NCBI GenBank assembly: GCA_028819845.1
Contig: JAPPKS010000002.1
Span: 16,605-80,604, forward strand
Reading direction: 5' to 3'
DNA from: Candidatus Poribacteria bacterium
Lineage (GTDB): Bacteria; Poribacteria; WGA-4E; PCPOR2b
DNA length: 64,000 bases
Below, piece by piece: positions 26,332 through 36,106 of the stretch (position 1 is the first letter of the stretch; each line of letters starts with the position of its first letter). Both the position numbers and the translations under genes were made by a program. Below the pieces are notes generated by a model. It was given only the letters and a program-made list of their open reading frames with translations, searched no databases and was not told the origin of the DNA.

Positions 26332-27462
26332 CTAATGCACACAACCACGCGCTGCGATGTCCCACTGCTCGGTGATGTGTCCGTCTTTTAGCACCGCATA
26401 AGTGTCTAGTAGGTTTGCTACGACACATGCGTGGTTTGGCACGATTCGAAGGTTTGCGCCAATCTCCAAATCTAAACACTTCCGTGTTACGAATCCATGT
26501 TCTTCCGATAGTTTGGCGACTATCATTTCATAGTCTCTATTCTCAAACCGATCCGCGGGATACGCGAGTCCGAATCCTTCCATCCCCGACATGCCGTGTG
26601 CGCCTTGATCAGAACTCAAGGTTTTCGAACCGGCGTCAATAATAAAGTAGTCGGAGTTTTGGCTCACGACCGTTGCCAGCACGGAGAGCGCAATCTGGTT
26701 TGGCTCGATGAGCTTGAGGCGCAGCGGCATCCTATCCATGAAAACGTAATTGCCGGGTCGAATTTCCGTGATGCCGTCGTAGCTATCGCTCGCAAGCGTG
26801 CCGGGTGTGGATCCAACGGACACCTCCGCGACGTCAATACCGGCGCCTTCCAATTTCGCACGCACGCGCATCATAGTCTCGCACTCTTCTTGGGCGATTT
26901 TCCGTGCCGCCCCCATGTCTTCCGCGCCGTAGGTGTGTCCCGCATGGGATAAAAGCCCTACAAAATTCAGAGTGGGTTCTTGCACGATGTTCTGCACCAG
27001 CCCGACCATATGCGGATCGCCTTCCGTGAGTCCGCATCGGTGCAGCCCCACATCAATTTTCAAGAAGACATCAACCTGTTTTTGGTGTTTCTCCGCCGCC
27101 GCAGCGATTGTATTTACCCCTGTCCGGCTGTCTACGATGAGTCGAAGATCGGCGTTGTACGCGTGTGCAGCGGTAATCAGGCGGTCTAGCTTTGAAGCCA
27201 CTACGAGTGGATACGCCACAGTGACGGAACGGATTCCGTTTTTAATGAAAACCAGCGCCTCGTCTACCTTTGAAGCCGTGATACCGACCGCGCCTGCATC
27301 TATCTGACGCTGCGCGATTTCAAGGCATTTGTGGGTTTTGATATGCGGGCGGAGATTGACACCGCGCGCGTCGGCGATGTTCTGAATCAAACGGATGTTT
27401 GCCTGCATCCGCTCGTAATCCAATAAAATGTGAGGCGTTTCGACATCTAGATTCAATCCCAT
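26332..27462 (-). CDS. D-threonine aldolase / D-serine dehydratase-like PLP enzyme
   Basis: About 376 aa, fold-type III PLP enzyme (alanine-racemase N-terminal domain family). The Lys-containing motif RPHIKTHK (about 38-45) carries the PLP lysine. Near the C-terminus, PNHAC matches the His/Cys metal site of eukaryote-type D-serine dehydratases and related aldolases. The likely role is cleavage or deamination of D-hydroxy amino acids in the cytoplasm. An upstream TTG (27477) is in frame, but GGAGG overlaps it and lies 8 bases before ATG 27462, so the ATG is chosen. The gene ends with TAG, and the decayed reading frame at 25.7-26.3 kb continues in phase after it. Confidence 0.87.
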   Translation of the reverse strand: MGLNLDVETPHILLDYERMQANIRLIQNIADARGVNLRPHIKTHKCLEIAQRQIDAGAVGITASKVDEALVFIKNGIRSVTVAYPLVVASKLDRLITAAHAYNADLRLIVDSRTGVNTIAAAAEKHQKQVDVFLKIDVGLHRCGLTEGDPHMVGLVQNIVQEPTLNFVGLLSHAGHTYGAEDMGAARKIAQEECETMMRVRAKLEGAGIDVAEVSVGSTPGTLASDSYDGITEIRPGNYVFMDRMPLRLKLIEPNQIALSVLATVVSQNSDYFIIDAGSKTLSSDQGAHGMSGMEGFGLAYPADRFENRDYEMIVAKLSEEHGFVTRKCLDLEIGANLRIVPNHACVVANLLDTYAVLKDGHITEQWDIAARGCVH

Positions 27463-27544
27463 TTTTTTTGCCTCCAAGCCAGCGCGTCCGTGCTAACCCA
27501 CCCACCAGAAAAAATAATGGGCAGACCCAAGACCTGCCCCTACC

Positions 27545-27614
27545 TTACTCCTTACGCATTACTCATCACTCATTACTTATTACTCATTACTTATTACTTA
27601 TTACTCATTACTCA
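27545..27614. repeat. ATTACTCATTACTT microsatellite-like tract
   Basis: Irregular tandem copies of ATTACTCATT/ATTACTTATT (about 10-bp period, several copies) lie between the permease stop and the PLP-enzyme start. The tract is low complexity and has no coding sense. Slippage could vary its length. Confidence 0.8.
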
Positions 27615-27621
27615 TTTCTCT

Positions 27622-28836
27622 TCACTCGTGCCTCAACGCATCAATCGGAGACAACTTGGCGGCTTTCCATGCCGGATAAGCGCCGAAAAAAATTCCGATC
27701 CAACCCGCAACAAAGAACGCTAACCCCGTGTAAATCGGCGAAATAATCGTCCGCCATTCCCATAAGGAAGGCACCATCTTGGCGCAAAACACGCCGACGC
27801 CAATCCCAATCAATCCGCCGATTACCGAGAGCGCGGTGGATTCAATTAAGAACTGGCCCAAAATGTCCCGGCGCTTAGCGCCCACCGCCTTCCGTAAACC
27901 AATTTCCTTTGTACGCTCCGTTACGGAGACCAACATGATATTCATAATCCCGATGCCTCCCACAACCAGCGAGACAATGGCAATACCGAGAATCATATAG
28001 GTGAAGGTCTGCCCGGATTCCTCTAGCGTCTCTAAGAACATGGCTTGGTTGCGCACGTGAAAGTCGAGCGGTTTATTGGCGGAGAGCTTATGTTGTTTCC
28101 GCAGCAAATTTTCGATTTCAGCCTGTGCCGGTTCCATGGCTTCGCTGCTAGCGGCTTGCACACTGATACTCGACAGGTACTCGGTTCCGAAGACCCGTTT
28201 CATTGCCGTGCTCACGGGTATAATTATCTGGTCGTCCGGATTACGGAACCCGGACGCGCCTTTCTCCTTCAACACACCGAGCACATAGAAGTTGTGCCCC
28301 TTAATCTTAACGGTTTTCCCAATCGGATCGGCATTTTCATCAAATAGTTCATCGGCGACCGATTTTCCGAGCACGCACACCCGCTGCCGCCGGCGAACAT
28401 CGTTATCGGTGAAAAACGAGCCGGTCGCAACGGGAAAATTTTCGGTATACTGAAACGCGGGTGTTGACCCGACTACGGTTGTGTTCGTGTTGCGGTTCAA
28501 GTATTTCGCTTGCGTGCGTTGGTTCAACCGGGGCGAAACATGAAGCGCATTTGTCATACGGCCTTCCAGCACCTCAACATCCTTGTACGTCAACGTTCGC
28601 TGGCTTTCTCCGAAGCTGCGTCCGCGGAACCGGGTCTGTCCGGGACGGATGCTCAGAATATTCGCACCCAATGTTTGAATCCGTTCCGTGATGTCGGCTT
28701 TTGCGCCCTCGCCAATCGCGGTGGTCGTCATAATCGCAGCCACACCGATGATGACTCCGAGCATCGTCAGCGCAGACCTGAGTTTGTTGGCGAACAAACT
28801 GCGTACAGCATTGCTTATGCCTTCAAGAAGTCCCAT
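27622..28836 (-). CDS. MacB/FtsX-family ABC transporter permease
   Basis: 404 aa. An N-terminal transmembrane helix (about 20-42, LTMLGVIIGVAA) is followed by a large periplasmic MacB-PCD domain and three C-terminal helices (about 280-400) containing the FtsX-type segment TERTKEIGLRKAVGAKRRDI. Such permeases pair with an ATPase and a membrane-fusion protein for tripartite, mechanotransmission-type export of lipoproteins, peptides or drugs. The fusion-protein gene lies 146 bp upstream on the same strand, but no ATPase gene is adjacent. The start ATG matches the usual N-terminus (MGLLEGISNAVRSL). It is probably co-transcribed with the upstream genes. Confidence 0.92.
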   Translation of the reverse strand: MGLLEGISNAVRSLFANKLRSALTMLGVIIGVAAIMTTTAIGEGAKADITERIQTLGANILSIRPGQTRFRGRSFGESQRTLTYKDVEVLEGRMTNALHVSPRLNQRTQAKYLNRNTNTTVVGSTPAFQYTENFPVATGSFFTDNDVRRRQRVCVLGKSVADELFDENADPIGKTVKIKGHNFYVLGVLKEKGASGFRNPDDQIIIPVSTAMKRVFGTEYLSSISVQAASSEAMEPAQAEIENLLRKQHKLSANKPLDFHVRNQAMFLETLEESGQTFTYMILGIAIVSLVVGGIGIMNIMLVSVTERTKEIGLRKAVGAKRRDILGQFLIESTALSVIGGLIGIGVGVFCAKMVPSLWEWRTIISPIYTGLAFFVAGWIGIFFGAYPAWKAAKLSPIDALRHE

Positions 28837-28982
28837 TTTTCTTCTCTTTAAGGTATTGGCATGTGAGAAATTCGCCGGTTATTCGCATCACGCACTGTTT
28901 TGTGTTATCTGATAAGATTTTCGTTCTAGGTCTCGCCGCGAGACCATTCGGCCTTGAAAAATCCTTGTCCCGCACAACGCAC

Positions 28983-30983
28983 TCACCGCCCTCTCCCTCG
29001 TCCGCCAAATCCGCCGCCCATACGGCGCATCGTAGACGCGGGATTCTGCATCATTCTGCGGAATCGCTGCATATCTGCGTCACTACCGCTAGGTCGTCCG
29101 CCCCCGATGGCGACACGCTGCCCCTCTTCCGCGCCGGAGACGACTTCAGTTGTGTCAAAACTCGCGGCACCGGTAACAACGGGTTGCGGGCGCCCCGGCT
29201 GCCCATCTTCGCTGATGGGACGTATCATCTTACGGTTGCCAAATGAAATAATAGCCTCATTGGGCAATACCAATACGGCTCGCCTGCTTGCCGCAGAAAT
29301 CTGCACCGTCGCGTTCATACCGGGTTTCAAGAACGGCGCTTCGACCTGAACATCTTGTTCATCCGCGCCTGCCGGGGAGGGCTGGTCGCCCATAAAACTA
29401 TCCATCATCGCCATCCACGGATCTACATCATCAGAACTATCCGCACCTCTGTTTTCGGTGCGGGAATCCTCGGCGGCACCGGTTTCGTCGCGCTGCCCTC
29501 GCATCCGTTGAAATTGTTCTCGCTGTTCCGGGTTAAATCCGCCGGCGCCGCGTCGGAATCGTCCGCGCTGCTCAGCCCTGGTATTTTTTATTTCGCTTAT
29601 CACGTTAAAGGTGGTCACATTTTGCACCACCTGCCCTTGCGGCGAAATCCGAAGTATCTCGCCTTCAAACGGCTGATCGGGATAGGCTTCCACGGTAATC
29701 GTCGCCGGCTGCCCAACCTTCACCTTGCCGATGTCGGTCTCGTCGACTTCCGTGACCACGTAAACCCGTGACAGGTCTGCCATGGTTACAATCACCTGCC
29801 CTTCAGACGTGCCGAACGAAGATCGGCTGCCGCCCCCGAAGCTAGAGAAGATAATCTGGCCCTCCTCAACCCTTTTTTCCAGGACGGTTCCGGAGATCGG
29901 CGCTCTGATTTCCGTGTCGCTCATCTGCTCCCGCGCGAGTTGTAACTGCCCTTCGCTGCGTTTGACCTGGGCTTGGGCGTTCTCAAGCTCCTTTTCCTTG
30001 ACGCTAATTTGAGCTTTGTTTGCGACAGCGAGGTTCAACGATTCCTTCGCCTGTTCGACGCGGTTGCTTTGAATTTCAATCTCCATGTCGCGGTACGGCT
30101 GTTTTTCAATCTGCTCTAGCGCCGCATCTAGGGCGAACTTTGCTTTGTCTATCTCTGCCTGCGCTAGCTTTAGCTCCGCTTCGCTGGCTGGTTGCTTGAC
30201 CAATTTCGCTTGCTCGACGGCAGACTGGTGTTGCGCCTCGGCGGATTGCAGTTGAGTTTCGGCGGCGTCCAGCTCTGATTGGGAGATGAGATTCTTTTCA
30301 AATAACCCTTTCTTCCGTTCGTACTCTTTCTTTGCCAGGTCCCGGTTCGCCTCCGCTTGGTTTACCGCCGCGTTTGCCCGGTTTATCTCTTCAGCACGAA
30401 CAGTCTCCGAGGTCAACAACTTGAACCGCAAGGAGGCAATCTTAAGGTTGTTTTCCGCATCAGCCACTTGCCGCTTATTCGTCTTCTCTTTTTCGATGCG
30501 AATCTGCTCGCTGAGCTGCTCTAGCTGCTTTTTGGATTCGGCGAGCTTTTCTTCAGCCTGTTTAATCTGAATTTCCGACTGGTCTTTCTGCAGTTGGATA
30601 TTGATTTCGGCTTGCTTCAGTCTTGCCTGTGAGGCGCGAAGGTCGGCTTCCGCCTGCTCAAGGTCAACCGCAACATAGGTGGTTTCGATACGCGCAATCA
30701 CGTCGTCTTTTTCAACGGCGTCTCCTTCCTCTACAGAAAGAGAAAGAATTTTGCCGCTCGCCTTAGAACTCACCTCGACAATATTCAGTGGTTCAATTGT
30801 ACCCGTCGCATCAATCACGACATCAATATCGCCGCGTTCAACCGTTGCGGTTCTTAATTCAGGCATTCCGGAATTGTTCGACTCTTCTTTGGTAGACGAG
30901 AATAGCCTATCGTAAAGCAAATAGCCGCCAACTCCGATAATACCCACTACGATAATACAAATTATTACCGTCTTTTTTCTCAT
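28983..30983 (-). CDS. HlyD/MacA-like membrane-fusion protein with long coiled coil
   Basis: About 666 aa, longer than the usual 380-450. An N-terminal anchor (about 4-24) is followed by a lipoyl-like barrel half, a very long Ala/Glu/Gln-rich helical hairpin (about 95-370), the second barrel half (RAPISGTVLEKRVEEGQI) and a C-terminal part with an Arg/Gly/Glu-rich insert (about 480-560) and a Gly/Arg-rich tail. It should span the periplasm between the FtsX-type permease and an outer-membrane channel. GTG at 31001 is possible, but ATG 30983 begins the usual basic stretch (MRKKTVII). The ATPase and outer-membrane partner are not in this window. Confidence 0.9.
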   Translation of the reverse strand: MRKKTVIICIIVVGIIGVGGYLLYDRLFSSTKEESNNSGMPELRTATVERGDIDVVIDATGTIEPLNIVEVSSKASGKILSLSVEEGDAVEKDDVIARIETTYVAVDLEQAEADLRASQARLKQAEINIQLQKDQSEIQIKQAEEKLAESKKQLEQLSEQIRIEKEKTNKRQVADAENNLKIASLRFKLLTSETVRAEEINRANAAVNQAEANRDLAKKEYERKKGLFEKNLISQSELDAAETQLQSAEAQHQSAVEQAKLVKQPASEAELKLAQAEIDKAKFALDAALEQIEKQPYRDMEIEIQSNRVEQAKESLNLAVANKAQISVKEKELENAQAQVKRSEGQLQLAREQMSDTEIRAPISGTVLEKRVEEGQIIFSSFGGGSRSSFGTSEGQVIVTMADLSRVYVVTEVDETDIGKVKVGQPATITVEAYPDQPFEGEILRISPQGQVVQNVTTFNVISEIKNTRAEQRGRFRRGAGGFNPEQREQFQRMRGQRDETGAAEDSRTENRGADSSDDVDPWMAMMDSFMGDQPSPAGADEQDVQVEAPFLKPGMNATVQISAASRRAVLVLPNEAIISFGNRKMIRPISEDGQPGRPQPVVTGAASFDTTEVVSGAEEGQRVAIGGGRPSGSDADMQRFRRMMQNPASTMRRMGGGFGGRGRGR

Positions 30984-31096
30984 TACAAAATCTGCCCCCA
31001 CCTACCATAAGCGAGGCATCTTGCCCCGCATATAGTAGTAGGCACACTCCGTGTGCCGTAATCTTCCTTCACCTACCGCACACGCCGTATACCTAA

Positions 31097-31603
31097 CTAC
31101 TGCTGACCCCGTCCCCTACCGCCGGGCCGTCCGCCTCTCATCCGCTCCATCCGCTTCTGCTGCAATTCATCAAGCTTTGCGGACTGCTCTTCAGTCAATA
31201 TCTCTTTCAAATCGGACTCAAACGATGTCCGAACCTCCATCATGGCAGCTCGCATCGAACCGCGGTCACCCGTGTCGCGCGCCTCCTTCATGGCTTTCTC
31301 AAGGGAATCTCGCGATTTCTGATACACGGGACGCGCTTTGATTAGCGTCTCATCATCAACTTTGACGACAAACGTCAAATCAGACCACGAACTGTCAATT
31401 AAAGAAGTCGGTGAAAATCCACCGCCGCCTCTTGCGCCCCGCATACCGCCGCCGCGTCTATCGCGCATTTCGCTCCGATCAGGTCGCTGGGCTTGTGTGA
31501 TCTGGTTTGTCATAAACACGACAACCGTCGTAACTGCTAACATGGCAACTAACAAAAACCATTTCGAGTATCGGGATTCTCCGGTGTTCATTCTGTTTAT
31601 CAT
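31097..31603 (-). CDS. Spy/CpxP-like periplasmic protein
   Basis: 168 aa. A hydrophobic segment (about 14-34) ending TQAQ suggests a signal peptide or anchor. A Gly/Arg-rich linker leads to a helical region with the LTEEQSAKLDELQQKRMERM pattern typical of Spy/CpxP (LTxxQ) metal-sensor or chaperone proteins, and a Gly/Arg-rich C-terminus. AAGGAG lies 8 bases before the ATG. It is the first gene of a minus-strand run with the fusion protein and permease, the gap being mostly a REP, so it may sense or protect during envelope stress. The family assignment rests on the LTxxQ-like helix only. Confidence 0.7.
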   Translation of the reverse strand: MINRMNTGESRYSKWFLLVAMLAVTTVVVFMTNQITQAQRPDRSEMRDRRGGGMRGARGGGGFSPTSLIDSSWSDLTFVVKVDDETLIKARPVYQKSRDSLEKAMKEARDTGDRGSMRAAMMEVRTSFESDLKEILTEEQSAKLDELQQKRMERMRGGRPGGRGRGQQ

Positions 31604-31777
31604 GGAAAACTCTCCTTTTCGTTCGGGTTTTGGAAATTCAAATTCTTTGGCTTCAACTTCTTCCTTTAGACAAACAAAAATAGATAAAGTTCGCTGTTTT
31701 GCGGATTTTTAACCTCTGTAAAACTGTGTCCGCGAAAAAATATACACTTATGCGTTAATGCTCCAATATGCATGGAA

Positions 31778-34700
31778 CTACCGCATTGACATCTTTGGCT
31801 GTTCAATCGTTCGCCGTAGCACGACGCCCCACTGTCCAACGACCCAGAGGGTGTTTCCTGTCTTCGATCGGGCGATACGGTACAGGTCGTTGCTGATGTC
31901 GGTATGCTCCCGTTCCCACGTGTCGCCGCCATCGGTCGAGTGGAGGATCGTCCCTTTCGCGCCTACTGCATAAATTCTCTGCTCGGTCAGCGCTATCACA
32001 CTGTATAAATCTGTTGTGACACCGCTCGACAAGGGCTCCCAACTAAAGCCGCCGCCGGTCGTTCGCAGAATGATGCCGTAGCGTCCGACAGCCCAACCTT
32101 TCCGTTTGGTAATGAACGACACATCGTGCAAATCGTAGCCTGTATCCGTTTCATGGTATTTCCAGTAGCCGCCGCCGTTAATTGTTCTTTGCACGATGCC
32201 GTCCCGCCCGACCGCCCATCCAAGCGGCGCATAATTCATATTAATGCCTAAAAGGTCATTCGCGGTAGATGTTCGTTGTTGCGTCCATATGGGGCCGCCA
32301 TCTTGATTGTGAATTATCTGCCCTTCGTTGCCAGACGCCCAACCTTGCGAAAATTCGCCAAACGCAACATCGTTGATGGCAAACGACCGTGGTGGATCCT
32401 CTTCGAATAAGCCCGGTCGTGTGGGCGTTGAACCCGCAGTCCATTTCGTACCGTCCGTCGTGTAGTACACCGTGCCATCCCGTTGCATGGCCCATCCCCA
32501 TTTTGGATCGAGGCTGGGAAAATGTACGCCGACAAGCGGTTGCCGAGTGTCGATGTTCAGGTCCTTCCAGGTCAGCCCGCCGTCTTGCGTCTCTAGTAAC
32601 TGTCCGTTGTCGCCTGCAATCCAACCCTGAAGGTCGTTGAGAAAAAGGACATCCCTGGCGCCATCAAGTCTTTCGCCGAGTTGTCGTTCCCACGTTTCGC
32701 CGCCGTTCGCAGTGTGAAAGACATGTCCGGCGTCGCCGACTGCCCACGCTATCTGGTCGTTTAAGAAATAAACCCTGTTCAGTGAAGGGTTGCCGCGTAT
32801 TCTGGTGACCGTGCGGCGCATTCGCTCCGGTTGGGAATCCGTCCGCTGTGTCTGCGATTCGTCGGCGGACGCATCGCTTTCTCCTTCCAGGTCGCCTTCC
32901 GGCGTAAATCGACCGGTGCGTTGCCGTTGATCGCTCATTTGCGCTTGGAACTGCTCGGCGAAATCCGCATCCAAAATCGAATCGTCAGTATTACTTGGCG
33001 GGTCGCCAGCGGCCCCGGATTCTCCGTCGCCGCCAGTCCAGAGCGAAAACCAATCGATCTCGTCTCCGGCGGCATTCTGGTGTCCGGCTGAAGCCTCGTG
33101 TTGCGGAACTTTTGCCGCTTCCCACCTTTGACCGCCGCTGCTGGTGAGGTAAAGGATGCCATCTCTATTTAAAGCCCACGCCTCATTTTGGTTTCGGAAT
33201 GTTACCCGCTCAAGCGTACCCGTTGACGAGCCTAATTCCGAATTGACCCGTTTCCACGTGGCGCCGCCGTCGTGCGTGACAATCGATGAACCGTTTGCCT
33301 GCACAACCCACCCCAAATTTGAATCGGCGAAATAAACCCCAATTCCGGCTAAATTTGTCTTGTCGAGTATCTTCCAGTAACCGCCGCCGTCGGTGGTATG
33401 AAGAACCAGTCCGCCCACTTGGCGATCTCTCAAAACCGCCCAGCCCTCACTTGAATTGATAAAATGCAAATCTGTTATAGGCTGGTCGGAGGTGCCGGTT
33501 TGTTGGCGCAGCCACGTCAACCCGCCGTCGGTTGTGTGCAGGATTTGTGCCGTATCAACGCCAAGCCACCCCTCTGTAGGGGTGATGAATTGCATCGTAT
33601 TGATACCCTGTAAGTTCTGCAAAACACCTCTCACCACCTGCCAAGTGCCGCCGCCGTCATCAGTCCGCAGCAACATGCGGCGGCCCGTAATCCATCCGTG
33701 CAGGGAGTCAACAAATGCCACCTGAGTAAGGTCCGCCTCAACGCCGCTATGCTGTGGCAGCCAAGTTTTTCCGCTGTCAGTTGTGTGAGCAATAACGCCG
33801 CCTTTACCGACAGCCCATCCGGTGTGCGCATTGAGGAAGAACGTGTCTGTAAAATCGGTCTGCCACGTGGCGCGGCGGATAATGTCCCAATGGTAAGTCA
33901 CCTCTTCGACTGTAACGGCATCCTCGGAAGGTTGTGGTTCTTCAACTTTGGCTACAGACGGCAGCGTCACCGGGAGTTCCGCCGGATCAATCGAATAACG
34001 CATCGCGATACCGCCTCGGCCGACCACCACCATGCCTTCCGGTGAAATTGAGAAACCCATAAGGTCGTTCTCTGTGCCGCTCACCTGCTTAATCCAATTC
34101 TCGCCGCCGTCCGTCGTAGTCAGAATAATTCCATTGTCGCCGACGATGATGCCGTGCATAGTGTCCGCAAGGTAGATTTTATTGAGATTCACCTTGACGC
34201 CGCTCCACTGAAATCTCCAAGTTTGCCCTCCATCCTTCGTGCGCAGAATCTCGCCGAACTGACCCACCACCCAACCGTTTTGGCTGTCAGCAAAGTGCAC
34301 CGCGTACAGTTCGTTAAAGGTACCGGACGTCTGCGGCGTCCATGACATCCCGCCGTTAGTCGTGTGTTGGATAACCCCTGGCCAGCCGACAACCCAACCC
34401 TCTTTTCCATTGAGAAAGAAGACGCCTTTGAGCGACTGAAATTCCGTCGCTGTTTGGGAAACCCAGGACGCGCCGCCATCGGCGGTGTAAAGCACTGTGC
34501 CGAGTTCGCCGACGACCCATCCCTTCTGCCGCGTCACAAAGTACACGCCGTTGAGCATGTGGCCCTGGCCCGCGTACTGGCGCGCCCACGTCCGTCCGCC
34601 GTCGGTCGTATGGGCAATCATGTTCCGTTCTCCAATCAACCAACCCTCTTGATCGGATATGAAGAAGATGTTGCGGATATTGTCCCAGATATCGGTATCG

Positions 34701-35818
34701 ACCTCCTCCCATGTTTGACCGCCGTCTTCAGTGATTGCAATCGTACCCCGCTTGCCGACGGCAACTGCGCGGTTTTCCGACGCAAATTGGATGTTTTCAA
34801 GGTCGTTCGATGTGGTGCCGCTTTTCATCGTCCACGTAGTTCCGCCGTCTTTGGAGTGCATGATTGTCCCGTGCCAGCCGACCGCCCACGCTTCGTTCCG
34901 GCTCGTGAACTGTACCGCCATCAGGTTGTTTTCCGTGCCGCTCTCTAGCAGGCGCCAGTTGTCGCCGCCGTCTTCAGTGAACGTGATAAACCCGATATCC
35001 GAGACCGCCAGACCGCGCTTTTTGTCCAAAAAGTGAACCCCGTTGACCGTCTCTCTTACGTGGCCGTTAATGCTCGGAATGCGGCTGTCCTGGCCTTGCC
35101 ATCGTGCGCCCCCGTTCTGTGTATGGTAAATTGAACCATCGCTGCCGCCCATCCAGCCGACGTTGTCGCTGATGAAAAACACACGCCGGTTGTCGTTGAC
35201 CAATCGATTCCGTACGATGCCTTCGCGCGTAGTTTGTTCACGCCAAGAGTTTCCGCCGTCGTCTGTGCGGAGCACGCTCTCATATTCGCCGACAGCCCAT
35301 CCCCGCCGATTATCGACAAACCAGACGCCATTCAGCGTAAAATCGCTCACATATTGTTGGCGCTCCCACGATTTTCCGCCGTTCTTTGTGGCAATCACGT
35401 AATTGTCTTCTCCCACAATCCAGCCCTTATTCGAATCCGCAAAGACGACATCTCTCAGCATACCGGAGGTGTTACTCTTCTGGAGATGCCAGTGTCTGCC
35501 GCCGTCATCGGTCGCGGCAATCACACCGTTGTCGCCGACTGCCCATCCGTATTTTCGGTTCGTAAAGTAGACAGCCTTGAAATCTTCCGCGGTCCCAACC
35601 TCCTGGCGGTGCCATGTCTTGCCGCCGTCCCCCGTGTGAATGATAAACCCCTTTTCTCCCACAATCCAGCCGTGTTTGGGGCTGGTGAAGTGGAGATCTG
35701 TAAAATGAGTTTCCCAATCAGCCTTGCGGGTGACCTCCTCTTGACAGCCATTCAATATTACGAGCATCGCGAAAGTGATTGTCAAGCCTTGCCAGACGGG
35801 CTTAATTCCAAATTTCAT
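31778..35818 (-). CDS. Giant lipoprotein of YCF48/BNR-type repeats
   Basis: About 1346 aa. Signal peptide with lipobox ILNGC, so lipid-anchored. About 26 copies of a 40-50-residue repeat with consensus GWxVGxxGxIxxTxDGGxTW, as in photosystem II assembly factor YCF48/Hcf136 and BNR/Asp-box propellers, forming several seven-bladed propellers in series. Low-complexity linkers lie near residues 625-650 (Pro/Glu/Val-rich) and about 920-1010 (Ser/Asp/Glu-rich). ATG codons occur at 35821 and 35818; AGGAGG is 3 and 6 bases away, so the second is slightly preferred. It is probably a cell-surface or periplasmic scaffold; no photosynthesis genes are present, so YCF48 function should not be assumed. Confidence 0.9.
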   Translation of the reverse strand: MKFGIKPVWQGLTITFAMLVILNGCQEEVTRKADWETHFTDLHFTSPKHGWIVGEKGFIIHTGDGGKTWHRQEVGTAEDFKAVYFTNRKYGWAVGDNGVIAATDDGGRHWHLQKSNTSGMLRDVVFADSNKGWIVGEDNYVIATKNGGKSWERQQYVSDFTLNGVWFVDNRRGWAVGEYESVLRTDDGGNSWREQTTREGIVRNRLVNDNRRVFFISDNVGWMGGSDGSIYHTQNGGARWQGQDSRIPSINGHVRETVNGVHFLDKKRGLAVSDIGFITFTEDGGDNWRLLESGTENNLMAVQFTSRNEAWAVGWHGTIMHSKDGGTTWTMKSGTTSNDLENIQFASENRAVAVGKRGTIAITEDGGQTWEEVDTDIWDNIRNIFFISDQEGWLIGERNMIAHTTDGGRTWARQYAGQGHMLNGVYFVTRQKGWVVGELGTVLYTADGGASWVSQTATEFQSLKGVFFLNGKEGWVVGWPGVIQHTTNGGMSWTPQTSGTFNELYAVHFADSQNGWVVGQFGEILRTKDGGQTWRFQWSGVKVNLNKIYLADTMHGIIVGDNGIILTTTDGGENWIKQVSGTENDLMGFSISPEGMVVVGRGGIAMRYSIDPAELPVTLPSVAKVEEPQPSEDAVTVEEVTYHWDIIRRATWQTDFTDTFFLNAHTGWAVGKGGVIAHTTDSGKTWLPQHSGVEADLTQVAFVDSLHGWITGRRMLLRTDDGGGTWQVVRGVLQNLQGINTMQFITPTEGWLGVDTAQILHTTDGGLTWLRQQTGTSDQPITDLHFINSSEGWAVLRDRQVGGLVLHTTDGGGYWKILDKTNLAGIGVYFADSNLGWVVQANGSSIVTHDGGATWKRVNSELGSSTGTLERVTFRNQNEAWALNRDGILYLTSSGGQRWEAAKVPQHEASAGHQNAAGDEIDWFSLWTGGDGESGAAGDPPSNTDDSILDADFAEQFQAQMSDQRQRTGRFTPEGDLEGESDASADESQTQRTDSQPERMRRTVTRIRGNPSLNRVYFLNDQIAWAVGDAGHVFHTANGGETWERQLGERLDGARDVLFLNDLQGWIAGDNGQLLETQDGGLTWKDLNIDTRQPLVGVHFPSLDPKWGWAMQRDGTVYYTTDGTKWTAGSTPTRPGLFEEDPPRSFAINDVAFGEFSQGWASGNEGQIIHNQDGGPIWTQQRTSTANDLLGINMNYAPLGWAVGRDGIVQRTINGGGYWKYHETDTGYDLHDVSFITKRKGWAVGRYGIILRTTGGGFSWEPLSSGVTTDLYSVIALTEQRIYAVGAKGTILHSTDGGDTWEREHTDISNDLYRIARSKTGNTLWVVGQWGVVLRRTIEQPKMSMR

Positions 35819-36003
35819 CATTGTCCTCCTGCTGCAATAATAACATAGTCAACCCTAAAATTCTCGTAATACACAGCGGAAACTCATACCTTAGCTCACT
35901 ATAGTGCCGCGATTTGTTTCATTTTACAAACATCTTCGTGTTATAATCAGGCATAACGAACCACGAACGAGTTTCAATATTTAGAATCTGTTTGAAAGCT
36001 CTT

Positions 36004-36106
36004 GTAGGTTGGGTAGAGCGAATAATCCCAATACGGTTCAGGCAGCGATTGACGTTCAGCATTTCTAAAGATGCTTCTGTCAATATACACAGAGCGAAAC
36101 CCAACG
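36004..36106. repeat. 103-bp GTAGGTTGGGT...ACCCAACG element, diverged interior
   Basis: It has the same conserved ends and exact 103-bp length as the other copies, but the interior is unlike them. It contains nested inverted repeats around the centre (ATTGAC ... AGCAT / ATGCT ... GTCAAT), so it can form a long hairpin. Its end overlaps the start of the duplicated block that follows. Confidence 0.8.
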
